Shown here: positions 1 through 7,529 of the stretch, one piece after another
How positions within the stretch are numbered: the stretch's first letter is position 1
How the letters are laid out: each line of letters begins with the position of its first letter
From: Actinoplanes aureus
Lineage (GTDB): Bacteria; Actinomycetota; Actinomycetes; Mycobacteriales; Micromonosporaceae
Reading direction: 5' to 3'
Length of the DNA stretch: 64,000 bases
Assembly: GCF_015704865.1 (NCBI RefSeq)
Contig: NZ_JADQTO010000005.1
Span: 25,016-89,015, forward strand
Program-made: the position numbers and the translations under genes
The notes under the pieces: model-generated
Told to the model about the DNA's origin: nothing
Seen by the model: the letters and a program-made list of their open reading frames with translations, nothing else
Database searches by the model: none

Positions 1-103
1 CGTCCCCCGAGCCGGGCAGCTTGCCCCCCGCGACCCGGGCGGTGCGCCGACCGGCGGCGGCGACCGTGGTCGCCGCCGCGCGGTTGTTGCTGGTCGCTGG
101 CAC
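1..103 (-). CDS. Possible N-terminus of an unidentified protein, cut by the window edge
   Basis: A GTG at 101-103 on the minus strand opens a frame without stops to position 1, about 34 codons. The peptide begins MPATSNNRAAATTVAAAG and then becomes Arg- and Gly-rich. Third codon positions are almost all G or C, as in the real genes here. I do not recognise the product. No ribosome binding site is visible, so translation would have to be leaderless or the start is elsewhere. The frame could be chance in such GC-rich DNA. Confidence 0.3.
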   Translation of the reverse strand, partial: MPATSNNRAAATTVAAAGRRTARVAGGKLPGSGD

Positions 104-152
104 GCGGCCATAATGGCAGCTCAGGCCGGGATCACCAGTCGTCTGATCGACA

Positions 153-839
153 CTAGGCCGAGCGGCGCAGCGCGAAAGCCGTTCCGGCGATGACCAGCCA
201 GATCCCGCCGAGGTAACCGGTGAGGTACTGCTGCGGGAACACGTTGACCGCGACCATCAGCAGCGTGAAGACCGCGCTCACCCAGCCGAGCCAGCGGGGC
301 GCCGCGCCGTGCCGCAGGGCCGCCCAGGTCACCGCGCCGGTGGTCAGCAGCAGGCCGGTCCACACCCAGGGCAGCGTGTCCAGCAGGCGCTGCAGGCTCA
401 TGGCGATGTCCGGGTCGGCCGGGTTGTAGGTGTGCAGTACCTGGAAGTACACCTCGGTCACCGGGCCCGATCCGACCAGGGTGAGCGCGGTGACCAGCAG
501 GGTGCCCCAGCCGGCCAGCTCCGGCAGCAGGCTCCCGGCCGGGGACTGGGCGGCCAGCCAGCGGCGCAGCCCGGCGCCGAAGACCGCGGCGGCCAGCCCG
601 GCGAAGACCATCAGCGGCAGGAACACCGCGATGATCAGGCCGCGGTCGTAGGTCTCGGCGTACATCAGCGCCGCGTCGGCGTACACCTCCTCGCGGTCGA
701 ACATCGCGAGGCCGGACTCGAGCACCAGGCCGACGAAACCGGCGGCGCCGGCGAGCACGCCGGCGACCGCCCAGCCGCGTCCGGGCGCGGCGACCGGCGT
801 GGGCGCGGCGGCCACGGCGAGGTCCGGGTGGTTGGTCAT
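153..839 (-). CDS. Multi-pass membrane protein of unknown function
   Basis: This 228-residue protein has about five hydrophobic segments, near residues 25-45, 70-92, 110-130, 165-185 and 200-222, and a basic C-terminal tail. It is therefore probably an integral membrane protein; I see no catalytic motif and do not recognise the family. The ATG at 837-839 is chosen because a strong AAGGAG lies just upstream (minus strand, 845-850). A longer frame runs to 923 but has no binding site. It is transcribed alone, away from the Hsp20 gene region. Confidence 0.75.
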   Translation of the reverse strand: MTNHPDLAVAAAPTPVAAPGRGWAVAGVLAGAAGFVGLVLESGLAMFDREEVYADAALMYAETYDRGLIIAVFLPLMVFAGLAAAVFGAGLRRWLAAQSPAGSLLPELAGWGTLLVTALTLVGSGPVTEVYFQVLHTYNPADPDIAMSLQRLLDTLPWVWTGLLLTTGAVTWAALRHGAAPRWLGWVSAVFTLLMVAVNVFPQQYLTGYLGGIWLVIAGTAFALRRSA

Positions 840-972
840 GGGGACTCCTTCTTCGGTGTACGCGGGCCGTGTGCCCGACGCCGTAGAAGGTCTCCCGCCC
901 GGTGTCCCGGTTTCCACGGACACCGGTCCCGAGATTCCGGGAACCCCGGGCCGGTGCCGTGGAAGGGTGCGG

Positions 973-1398
973 TCAGCCGGCGATCTGCTTGGGGCCGTTG
1001 CCGCTCGCGGCGATGCTGATCCGGCGCGGCTTGGCCCGGTCCGAGATCGGGATGCGCAGCGTCAGCACCCCGTTGTCGTACGCCGCCTCGAGCTTCTCGG
1101 TGTCCAGCGTGTCACCGAGGAAGAGCTGCCGGGTGAACGTGCCCATCGGCCGCTCGTTGATCACCTGCTCGACGCCCTCACGCTGGGCACGCCGGCGCTC
1201 GGCCCGCACCGAGAGCACGTTGCGCTCCACGGTCAGGTCGATGGTGTCGGGGTCGACACCGGGCAGGTCGAAGTAGACGTGGAACCAGTCACCGTCGCGC
1301 TCGGCGTCGACGTGCATGACCGCGGGCCGTCCGGCGGTGCCGAAGAAGGTTTCGGCGAGACGGTCGATGTCGCGGAACGGGTCGGTGCGCATGAGCAT
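973..1398 (-). CDS. Small heat-shock protein, Hsp20/alpha-crystallin family
   Basis: This 141-residue ATP-independent holdase chaperone would bind unfolding proteins in the cytoplasm. After an N-terminal arm (MLMRTDPFRDIDRL) an alpha-crystallin domain spans about residues 30-130, with the family landmarks DLPGVDPDTIDLTVERNVL and the late AYDNGVLTLRIP strand, followed by a short tail. The ATG at 1396-1398 is preferred over the ATG at 1402-1404 because GGGAGG sits 8 bases before it; the second ATG overlaps that site. A CIRCE-type operator overlaps a good promoter upstream, so HrcA repression is likely. Confidence 0.93.
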   Translation of the reverse strand: MLMRTDPFRDIDRLAETFFGTAGRPAVMHVDAERDGDWFHVYFDLPGVDPDTIDLTVERNVLSVRAERRRAQREGVEQVINERPMGTFTRQLFLGDTLDTEKLEAAYDNGVLTLRIPISDRAKPRRISIAASGNGPKQIAG

Positions 1399-1435
1399 GG
1401 CCATCTCCTCCCTGGCTTGTTCTGCCTCCGATTTC

Positions 1436-1464
1436 GTATTAGCACTCTCGACAGGCGAGTGCAA
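1436..1464 (-). promoter_or_regulatory. Sigma-70-type promoter of the Hsp20 gene
   Basis: On the minus strand TTGCAC (1459-1464) and TAATAC (1436-1441) are separated by exactly 17 bases. Both boxes match the housekeeping consensus well. They lie inside the CIRCE-type element, so a repressor bound there would block polymerase. Confidence 0.75.
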
Positions 1465-1465
1465 G
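1439..1465. promoter_or_regulatory. CIRCE-type operator (HrcA box)
   Basis: TTAGCACTC at 1439-1447, nine bases, then GAGTGCAAG at 1457-1465. The left arm equals the CIRCE consensus; the right arm matches GAGTGCTAA at seven of nine positions. CIRCE is the established binding site of HrcA, the repressor of groE/dnaK heat-shock genes. No hrcA gene is in this window. Confidence 0.82.
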
Positions 1466-1486
1466 CCAGAGATGAGAATTACCAGG

Positions 1487-1825
1487 TCAGGGACGTTCCT
1501 TCTTGGGTAGAGCGGCCACCACGGCGTCGTACGAGACGTCGACCGCTTCAAGGATCTCCTCGTCCGGGATGGCGCCGTTCAGACGTAGCGAGTTCCAGCC
1601 GTAGCGCCCGATGTACGAGCTCGCCGTGGCGTCACCGGGATAGCGTTTCAGCCATTCGTCGGCCTCGTCCCGGTTCCGCCCGCACTTGACGCCGACACTC
1701 TCGCCGGTGCCGATGAACGCGAAGATCTTGCTGCCCACCTTGGCCACGACGTCGCCCTCCCACGGCTCGTCTTGCCAGGCACCGGGCTTCGCGAGACAGT
1801 GACTCAACAACTCAGGTCCGGTCAT
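1487..1825 (-). CDS. MmcQ/YjbR family protein
   Basis: This 112-residue protein has the compact YjbR/MmcQ fold signature: an N-terminal helix (ELLSHCLAKPGAWQDEPWEG), a strand with KVGSKIFAFIG, and the late segment YIGRYGWNSLRLNGAIPDEE followed by a helix with SYDAVVAAL. The family is small, cytoplasmic and of unclear function, sometimes called DNA-binding-like. ATG at 1823-1825 is chosen to fit the family N-terminus; a start at 1846 would add seven residues. It is divergent from sulfotransferase 1, with 77 bases between them. Confidence 0.85.
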   Translation of the reverse strand: MTGPELLSHCLAKPGAWQDEPWEGDVVAKVGSKIFAFIGTGESVGVKCGRNRDEADEWLKRYPGDATASSYIGRYGWNSLRLNGAIPDEEILEAVDVSYDAVVAALPKKERP

Positions 1826-1902
1826 GAAACCGGAGTATGTCACCACTCAAGCGTGACAGGCCTTTTGCAAAACGGACAAACACTATTTTACGGTGTCGAA
1901 CC

Positions 1903-2886
1903 ATGTCCAGTGACCGCCCGATCTTCGTCGTCGGTTGCCCCCGCTCCGGCACGACGATGCTCCAGCTCATGCTGCACGCCCACCCCCGCATCGCGCTGCC
2001 GCCGGAGAACCGGTTCCTGCTTCCCGCGTATTCTCGCCGGTACGAGTTCGGCGACCTCGCCGAGCCGGAGCGGCGCCGCGCCCTGGCCCGGTTCATCGTG
2101 AGCACCCCGCAGTTCGGCGACCTCGGCCTCGACCCCGATACCACGGTGGAGGCGATCGTCGCGGCGCCGCCGACGCTCGGCTCCGCCCTCGGCACGGTCT
2201 TCAAGCTGTACGCGGACCGCTTCGGCAAGCCACGCTGGGGCGACAAGCGCCCGGCCTACCTGCGCAATCTCCCGGTCATCCGGCGGCTCTTCCCGGACGC
2301 TCAGATCATCAACATCATGCGGGACGGCCGGGACTGCGTGGCCTCGCTGCGCGAGACGCCCTGGGCCCCGGCCGACCTGGACACGATGATCGACTACTGG
2401 GCGCGCTCCGCCGATGCCTCGCTACGGGCCGCGCGGCGTTACCCGTCCGACGTCTACCACCAGGTCCGCTATGAGGACCTGGTGACCGACCCCGGTACGC
2501 ACCTGCGGGAGATCTGCCGCTTCCTGGGCGAGGAGTTCGACACCGCGATGGCGCGCCCGGCCGAACTCGCGCCGGTGGCCGTGCCGGAGTACAAGACCTG
2601 GCACGCCCTGACCCGCTCGGACGTGACCGACGAGCGGGTGGCGAGCTGGCGGCGGCGCCTGACGCCGGACGAGATCAGCCGCTGCGAGGCGATCTTCGGC
2701 GACCGGCTCACCCGCTTCGGCTACCAGCTCTCCACCGCGGGCCACCGCGGCCCCCGGGTCCGGGCCACCCGCACCTGGCTCGCCGTGCGCGACCGGCTCG
2801 GCCCGGCCCGGCTGCGCGCCGAGGACGTGCGCGGCCGGTTGCGCGCCCGCCGGCGGGGCCCGGCGCTGGCGGCACGCGAGGACTGA
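1903..2886 (+). CDS. Sulfotransferase family protein, copy 1
   Basis: This 327-residue protein should transfer sulfate from PAPS to an unidentified hydroxyl or amine acceptor. The 5'-phosphosulfate-binding loop VGCPRSGTTMLQL lies near residues 9-21. NIMRDGRDCVASLRE, near residue 135, is the 3'-phosphate-binding segment, and YHQVRYEDLVTDP follows. The C-terminus is basic and Arg-rich. The ATG at 1903 is chosen because a closely related copy at 34539 begins with the same residues. No Shine-Dalgarno is visible. A short stretch containing TTTTACGGTG precedes both copies. The acceptor cannot be deduced from the neighbours. Confidence 0.88.
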   Translation: MSSDRPIFVVGCPRSGTTMLQLMLHAHPRIALPPENRFLLPAYSRRYEFGDLAEPERRRALARFIVSTPQFGDLGLDPDTTVEAIVAAPPTLGSALGTVFKLYADRFGKPRWGDKRPAYLRNLPVIRRLFPDAQIINIMRDGRDCVASLRETPWAPADLDTMIDYWARSADASLRAARRYPSDVYHQVRYEDLVTDPGTHLREICRFLGEEFDTAMARPAELAPVAVPEYKTWHALTRSDVTDERVASWRRRLTPDEISRCEAIFGDRLTRFGYQLSTAGHRGPRVRATRTWLAVRDRLGPARLRAEDVRGRLRARRRGPALAARED

Positions 2887-2905
2887 CGGCCGCCGGACCG
2901 GTAGC

Positions 2906-3535
2906 TCAGGAACCGGTGTAGGCGGCGAACGTCGCGGCGGCCCGGGCGCGGGCCACCGCCGGGTCCTCGCCGGCCGCGATGTCGGCCTCGGCCCACCGCT
3001 CGCTGCTCAGCCGCATGAACGTCGTGCCGTCCTCGGAGGCCGTCCAGGCCGTGATCGCGTCGTTGTCCCGCGGTGCGTCCGGTGCGCTCAGGTGCATGGC
3101 GAGGCCGAGCAGGCCGGAGTCCCAGCCGACGCCCGTGGCGCCCGGGCCGAACCGGGTCCAGTGGTCGTCGACGTGCATGATGTGGCTCAGCTCGAACCGG
3201 GTCCGGCTCGGGCCCTCCTCGATCAGCCGGACCTCGATCCAGCTGACCTGACCGGCGAACTCCCACGTCGCGTCGTACGCCCGGGGACGCTCGCAGCTGG
3301 TGATGGTGCCGCCGGCGTTCCCCTCGAGCTGATACTTACCGCCCTCGCGCAGCTCGCCGGAGACCGGCAGGAACCAGCGCGCGATCCGCTCCGCGTCGGT
3401 GACCACGTCCCACAGATCGTCGAGATCCGTGTCGTACGCCTGGCTGATCGTCAGGACCCGCGCCTCTCCGGCATCGAGCACCCGGGTGCCGAGCGTCCGG
3501 CGTACGTCACTGATCTGCTCTTTCGTGTCAATCAT
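2906..3535 (-). CDS. SRPBCC/AHSA1-type START-like protein
   Basis: This 209-residue soluble protein carries an AHSA1 (activator of Hsp90 ATPase homologue 1-like) domain in about residues 25-150. Markers are DLDDLWDVVTDAERIARWFLP, then YQLEGNAGG and TWEFAGQVSWIEVRL. The fold makes a hydrophobic cavity, but the ligand is unknown. Its ATG lies inside the end of the ArsR gene (8-base overlap), so the two are translationally coupled. ArsR-SRPBCC pairs of this kind are common in actinomycetes. The C-terminal 55 residues are Ala/Asp-rich helices. Confidence 0.88.
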   Translation of the reverse strand: MIDTKEQISDVRRTLGTRVLDAGEARVLTISQAYDTDLDDLWDVVTDAERIARWFLPVSGELREGGKYQLEGNAGGTITSCERPRAYDATWEFAGQVSWIEVRLIEEGPSRTRFELSHIMHVDDHWTRFGPGATGVGWDSGLLGLAMHLSAPDAPRDNDAITAWTASEDGTTFMRLSSERWAEADIAAGEDPAVARARAAATFAAYTGS

Positions 3536-3893
3536 CGCTGGCTCCTGATGTCTGGGTGGGTGCGGCGAGCCGCCGCAGGCGCTTGCCCCGGGCCACCTCG
3601 GTGGTCATCGCGGCGAGGTGCGGCGTCCAGAAGCGCCGGAACGGCGCCAGCCACTCGTCCACCTCGCGCAGCGCGGTGTCGTCGACCGCGTAGAGCCGGC
3701 GGGCGCCGTCCGGGCGGACCGTGGCGAAGCCGTTGTCGCGCAGCACCTTGAGGTGCTGGGACACGGCCGGCTGGGTGATGCCGAACTCCGCCCGGATGGT
3801 GGCGGTCACGGCGCCGGAGGTCTGCTCGCCGGTGGCGAGCAGCTCCAGGATCCGGCGCCGGACCGGATCACCGAGGACGTCGAACGCGTGCAC
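3528..3893 (-). CDS. ArsR-family winged-helix repressor
   Basis: This 121-residue regulator starts at a GTG. The winged helix-turn-helix spans about residues 1-85: DVLGDPVRRRILELLATGEQ, the recognition helix ITQPAVSQHLKVLRDNGFA, and the wing RPDGARRLYAVD. The metal-binding Cys pairs of classical ArsR/SmtB proteins are absent, placing it with the metal-independent group usually partnered with SRPBCC proteins. It is first in a two-gene operon and probably autoregulates it. A ten-base palindrome lies 22 bases upstream. Confidence 0.92.
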   Translation of the reverse strand: MHAFDVLGDPVRRRILELLATGEQTSGAVTATIRAEFGITQPAVSQHLKVLRDNGFATVRPDGARRLYAVDDTALREVDEWLAPFRRFWTPHLAAMTTEVARGKRLRRLAAPTQTSGASDD

Positions 3894-3915
3894 GGGCTCA
3901 CCTTATCAGGAACAG

Positions 3916-3925
3916 CTTATATAAG
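3916..3925. promoter_or_regulatory. Candidate ArsR operator, CTTATATAAG palindrome
   Basis: A perfect ten-base, AT-rich palindrome in an otherwise GC-rich region, 22 bases before the ArsR start. Its position suits repressor binding over the -10 region. It is short, so an ordinary -10 sequence is an alternative. Confidence 0.4.
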
Positions 3926-3943
3926 TGCAAGGCTAAACAAGGA

Positions 3944-3975
3944 GCGCCGGGCCCGCCCGAAGGCGAGCCCGGCGC
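3944..3975. terminator. Hairpin between the ArsR and cellulase genes
   Basis: Arms of 14 bases (3944-3957 and 3962-3975) with one mismatch and a CGAA loop. It lies beyond the cellulase gene's own hairpin, so it may be a second terminator for that minus-strand gene. No U-run is present, which is usual in such GC-rich genomes. Confidence 0.5.
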
Positions 3976-4008
3976 CGGTGGCGACCCGGATCGTGGGTAC
4001 GGGCCGCC

Positions 4009-4042
4009 GTTCGGGACCGCTCTGGCGGGAGCGACCCCGAAC
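4009..4042 (-). terminator. Terminator of the GH5 cellulase gene
   Basis: GTTCGGGACCGCTC and GAGCGACCCCGAAC pair over 14 bases with two mismatches around a six-base loop, directly after the stop codon at 4044. Confidence 0.6.
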
Positions 4043-4043
4043 G

Positions 4044-5483
4044 TCAGGCGGTGGGGAAGTTGTCCGCCGTGCGGATCCGCGACCGCATCAGGTTGCCGGA
4101 CTCGGTCAGCACACCGGTGCCCGCGTAGGTGCTGCCGCTGCAGGTGCCCGGCTTGAGCGCTCCGCTGCCCTCACCCGCGTCGGAGAACGTCCAGTTCGCG
4201 TAGCCGATCTTCAGGCGGTCCAGCAGATCGAGCCAGGCGTTCGAGCTGGCCGTGTCGACCGCGCCGTCACCGGTGTAGGTCACCGTGCCGAACTCGGTCA
4301 CGAACAGCGGCAGCGAGGCGGCCGCCCGCTCCACCTCGGCGCGGTAGTTGTCCTTGTGCGACGCCGCGTAGAAGTGGAACGTGTACATGATGTTGGAGGC
4401 GTTCACCGGGTTGCTGATGATCTCCGCCGAGGTCGAGCCCTCGGAGACGCCCAGCGACGACCAGCCGCGGGTGCCGACGATCACGACGGCGTCCGGGTCG
4501 TTCGCCCGGATCACCGGGATGACCTGCTCGGCGTAGTTCTTGATCTGCGCCCAGCTCACGCCGTTCGGCTCGTTGGCGATCTCGTAGATGACGTTCTTCT
4601 TGGCGGCGTTGCGGGCCGACACCTGGGCGAAGAAGGTCTTGGCCCGCTCCAGGTTGAACGCCGGGTCGCCCGGGTTCAGGATGTGGAAGTCGATCATCGC
4701 GTACATGCCGCGCGCCTCGGCCAGGTCGACCAGGTTGTTGACCTGCGAGGTGAAGCCGCCCGGGTTGGTCTCGTAGCCGCCTTCCTGGACGTACATCGCG
4801 ATCCGGAAGAGGTCGGCGTTCCAGTCCTTGGCGAGGGCGTCGAGCGAGGTGCCGTTGTAGCAGTCGGCGAACCACTGCAGGCCGTGCGTGCTCATGCCGC
4901 GCAGCTGGATCGGCTTGCCGTACTGGTTGCAGAGGAAATTGCCGCAGACCCGGAGCTGCCCGTTGATCGCCACCGGCGTGCTGCCGGTGGGCGAAGACGG
5001 CGAGACCGACGCCGACGGCGAGACCGAGGGCGAGACCGACGGTGACGGCGGGACGTGCGGCGACCGGGTCGGCGAACTCGTCGGCGTCACCGTGCCGGTG
5101 CACGCCTTGCCGTTCACCAGGCAGCTCGTCGGCCGCCCGGTGCCGTTCGCGATGAAGCCGAAGCTGGCCGCGGAGTTCCCCGGAATCGTCGCGTTCCAGC
5201 CGGCCGGCGTGAACGTGTAGGTGCTCCCGGACACGCTCATCGTCGTGTTCCACGCCTGGCCGACGGTCGTACCGGCCGGCATGACCAGCTCGACCCGCCA
5301 GGTGCTGAGCGCCGTCGACGACTCGTTGCTGACCGTCACCTGAGCCTGGTATCCGCTGCTCCACGAGTTCGCGACGGTCACCGTCGCGGTCTCCGCGTTG
5401 GCCGGCAGCGCGACGAAGGCCGCGAACGAGGTGGCGGCCACGGCGAGGGCCGCGGCTAGGATGGTCTTCGCTCTGCGTTTCAT
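4044..5483 (-). CDS. Secreted GH5 cellulase with N-terminal CBM2
   Basis: This 479-residue enzyme should cleave internal beta-1,4 bonds of cellulose outside the cell. A Sec signal peptide ends near PANA (residue 30). Residues 31-131 form a CBM2 cellulose-binding domain with surface Trp in NSWSSGYQ, QAWN and GWNATIPG. A Ser/Pro/Thr linker covers about 132-170. The GH5 catalytic domain follows: RGMSTHGLQWF, the acid/base in EIANEPNG (about Glu305) and the nucleophile in VTEFG (about Glu397). The ATG at 5481-5483 has TGAGG upstream; a GTG six bases earlier overlaps it. A CebR-type operator lies 60 bases upstream. It is monocistronic. Confidence 0.95.
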   Translation of the reverse strand: MKRRAKTILAAALAVAATSFAAFVALPANAETATVTVANSWSSGYQAQVTVSNESSTALSTWRVELVMPAGTTVGQAWNTTMSVSGSTYTFTPAGWNATIPGNSAASFGFIANGTGRPTSCLVNGKACTGTVTPTSSPTRSPHVPPSPSVSPSVSPSASVSPSSPTGSTPVAINGQLRVCGNFLCNQYGKPIQLRGMSTHGLQWFADCYNGTSLDALAKDWNADLFRIAMYVQEGGYETNPGGFTSQVNNLVDLAEARGMYAMIDFHILNPGDPAFNLERAKTFFAQVSARNAAKKNVIYEIANEPNGVSWAQIKNYAEQVIPVIRANDPDAVVIVGTRGWSSLGVSEGSTSAEIISNPVNASNIMYTFHFYAASHKDNYRAEVERAAASLPLFVTEFGTVTYTGDGAVDTASSNAWLDLLDRLKIGYANWTFSDAGEGSGALKPGTCSGSTYAGTGVLTESGNLMRSRIRTADNFPTA

Positions 5484-5542
5484 GATCACCTCAGGGGGAT
5501 GGGCGCGGAGCGCCGGGTGGGGCGGCGCCGGGGTAATCCGCG

Positions 5543-5558
5543 CTGGGAGCGCTCCCAG
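5543..5558. promoter_or_regulatory. CebR-type operator of the cellulase gene
   Basis: CTGGGAGCGCTCCCAG is a perfect 16-base palindrome. Its 14-base core TGGGAGCGCTCCCA equals the published binding site of CebR, the cello-oligosaccharide-responsive LacI repressor of Streptomyces. It sits 60 bases upstream of the GH5 start, so induction by cellobiose or cellotriose is expected. No cebR gene is in this window. Confidence 0.88.
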
Positions 5559-5671
5559 TTGGGCACCGACTCTAACCCGCGGATAGAAACCTGTAAAACG
5601 CAGAGGTACGCGTGACCGGCCGTCCCGCCGGACCGTGACCGTCCCGCCACGCCCGCGCGAGCCGCCAGCGC

Positions 5672-5717
5672 CGTCCCGGCCCCAAGCGCGCCCGCCGGGA
5701 AAACGCGGGCCGGGACG
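5672..5717 (-). terminator. Terminator of the ABC importer operon
   Basis: CGTCCCGGCC at 5672-5681 pairs perfectly with GGCCGGGACG at 5708-5717, with a GC-rich loop that can itself fold. It starts one base after the ATPase stop codon. Confidence 0.55.
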
Positions 5718-5718
5718 C

Positions 5719-6738
5719 TCAATCCAGCGCGACCGGCACCGGATGCAGGGTGACCCGGACCGGGGTGCCGGGCGTCAGATCGGGAAGCCGCCCGCTGGGC
5801 ACCTGCGCGACCACCAGCTGTTCCCCGACGGTGACCGTGACCCGGCTGGTCGGGCCGAGGAAGCTGCTGGTCAGCACCCGGGCCGAACCGGTCTCGTCGG
5901 GCGTCACGTCGACCGACTCGGGACGTACCAGTGCGGTCGCCGCTCCGCCGGCGTGCGCGGTCACCAGCGGCAGCCGGGTGCCGAGCACGTCGATCGTGTC
6001 ACCGTCCACAGTGCCGGGCAGCCGGTTGCTGAGCCCCACGAAGTCGGCCACGAACGCGGTCGCCGGCCGCAGGTACACCTCGGCCGGCGCGGCCAGCTGC
6101 TCCAACCGGCCGGCCCGCATCACACCGACCCGGTCCGCGACCGCGAGAGCCTCCTCCTGGTCGTGCGTGACGAACAGCGTCGTCGTTCCGACCGACGTCT
6201 GAATCCGGCGGATCTCGTCGCGCAGCTGCACCCGTACCTTGGCGTCCAGCGCGGACAGCGGCTCGTCCAGCAGCAGCACCCGCGGTTCGATGGCGAGCGC
6301 GCGGGCCAGCGCGACGCGCTGCTGCTGCCCGCCGGAGAGCTGGTGCGGGAACCGGCCGGCGAAGCCGGCCAGGCCGACCAGATCGAGCATGTCGCGGGCC
6401 CGCCGGGAGGCGTCGCGGCGGCCGCGCAGGCGCAGGCCGAACTCGACGTTGCGCTGGGCGTCCAGATGCGGGAAGAGGCTGTACGCCTGGAACACCATCC
6501 CCATGTTCCGCCGGTTGGCCGGCAGTCCGGTCACGTCCGTCCCGCCCACCAGGACCCGGCCGGCGTCCGCGTCGTCGAGCCCGGCGAGGATCCGCAGGGC
6601 GGTGGTCTTGCCGCAGCCGGACGGCCCGAGCAGGGCGATCAGCTCGCCCGGCTCGATCGACAGGTCCAGGTCGTCGAGGGCGTGCGTCTGGCCGAACGTG
6701 CGGCGCAGCCCGTCGAGGTGAACACCTACACCGGTCAT
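5719..6738 (-). CDS. ABC importer ATP-binding protein (PotA/FbpC-like)
   Basis: This 339-residue ATPase powers the importer encoded upstream. Walker A is [14 protein letters not shown] (near residue 40), the Q-loop [10 protein letters not shown], the signature [15 protein letters not shown], Walker [13 protein letters not shown] and the switch VTHDQEEAL. After about residue 235 comes a TOBE-like beta domain (RPESVDVTP and following). This layout is that of the polyamine/iron(III)/molybdate class, which also includes 2-aminoethylphosphonate and thiamine importers. The ATG at 6736-6738 overlaps the preceding permease stop by four bases. The substrate is not identifiable from this subunit. Confidence 0.92.
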   Translation of the reverse strand: MTGVGVHLDGLRRTFGQTHALDDLDLSIEPGELIALLGPSGCGKTTALRILAGLDDADAGRVLVGGTDVTGLPANRRNMGMVFQAYSLFPHLDAQRNVEFGLRLRGRRDASRRARDMLDLVGLAGFAGRFPHQLSGGQQQRVALARALAIEPRVLLLDEPLSALDAKVRVQLRDEIRRIQTSVGTTTLFVTHDQEEALAVADRVGVMRAGRLEQLAAPAEVYLRPATAFVADFVGLSNRLPGTVDGDTIDVLGTRLPLVTAHAGGAATALVRPESVDVTPDETGSARVLTSSFLGPTSRVTVTVGEQLVVAQVPSGRLPDLTPGTPVRVTLHPVPVALD

Positions 6739-7529
6739 CGGGACTCCCTCGCAGAGCGGTTGCCGAACAGGGAAAGCAGCAGAAGCAGGGCGAACGCCAG
6801 CAGCAGGGCGGCGAGCGAGACGGCCACCGACATGGTGGCGCTGCTCTTGCCCAGGTAGTCGATGGCGACCTGAAGGTTGGTGCGGTGCAGCAGCGACGCG
6901 ATGGTGAACTCGCCGAGCACCAGGGCAACGGTGAGGAAGGCCGCGGAGAGCACCGCCGAGCGGATGTTCGGCAGGACCACCCGCCAGATCACCGTGGTCC
7001 AGCTCGCGCCGAGGCTGCGGGCCGCCTCGGCCAGGGTCCGCACGTCGATCGAGGAGAGCCCGGCGTCGATCGCCCGGTAGGCGTAGGGCAGGACCAGGAT
7101 CGTGTACGCGAACACGAGCGTCAGAGACGAGCCGCCGAGGAAGTAGTTGACCCAGGCGTACACCGGGGCCAGCCCGACCACCAGCACGATCGCCGGGATG
7201 GTGAGCGGGAGCAGGCAGAGGAACTCGACGATCCGGCGCAGCCGGGGCAGGCGCAGGCGTACCCAGATCGCGGTCGGCACCAGCAGCACCAGCATGAGCA
7301 GCGAGGTGAGCGCCGCCTGGCCGAGCGAGGCGACGATACCGGCCGCGAGGTCGGGGTAGGTCTCGCTGAGCCGTGGCCAGTCGGCCAGCAGCGGCCACGT
7401 CTGGCTGTCCCGCGTGCTGAACTCGATCATCGCGATCAGCGGGAACACGAAGAACGTCCCGAGCACCACCAGCACGGCCCAGCGGAAGGCCCGTTGCCGG
7501 CGGGCCCGGCGTACGACTAACCCAGCCAT
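6735..7529 (-). CDS. ABC importer permease, second subunit
   Basis: This 264-residue inner-membrane subunit has about six transmembrane helices. The first is near residues 15-37. The cytoplasmic EAA loop that docks on the ATPase reads EAARSLGASWTTVIWRVVLPNI, near residues 160-185. It belongs to the BPD_transp_1 family. The ATG at 7527-7529 overlaps the end of the first permease gene by 13 bases and the gene ends in a four-base overlap with the ATPase, so the operon is translationally coupled. It pairs with the other permease to form a heterodimeric pore. Confidence 0.92.
   Translation of the reverse strand: MAGLVVRRARRQRAFRWAVLVVLGTFFVFPLIAMIEFSTRDSQTWPLLADWPRLSETYPDLAAGIVASLGQAALTSLLMLVLLVPTAIWVRLRLPRLRRIVEFLCLLPLTIPAIVLVVGLAPVYAWVNYFLGGSSLTLVFAYTILVLPYAYRAIDAGLSSIDVRTLAEAARSLGASWTTVIWRVVLPNIRSAVLSAAFLTVALVLGEFTIASLLHRTNLQVAIDYLGKSSATMSVAVSLAALLLAFALLLLLSLFGNRSARESR

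Noticed and set aside
5719..7398. A 559-codon frame as one fused ATPase
   Set aside because: The first part is the shadow of the permease gene. The ATG at 6738 overlaps the permease stop by four bases and begins the normal ATPase fold.
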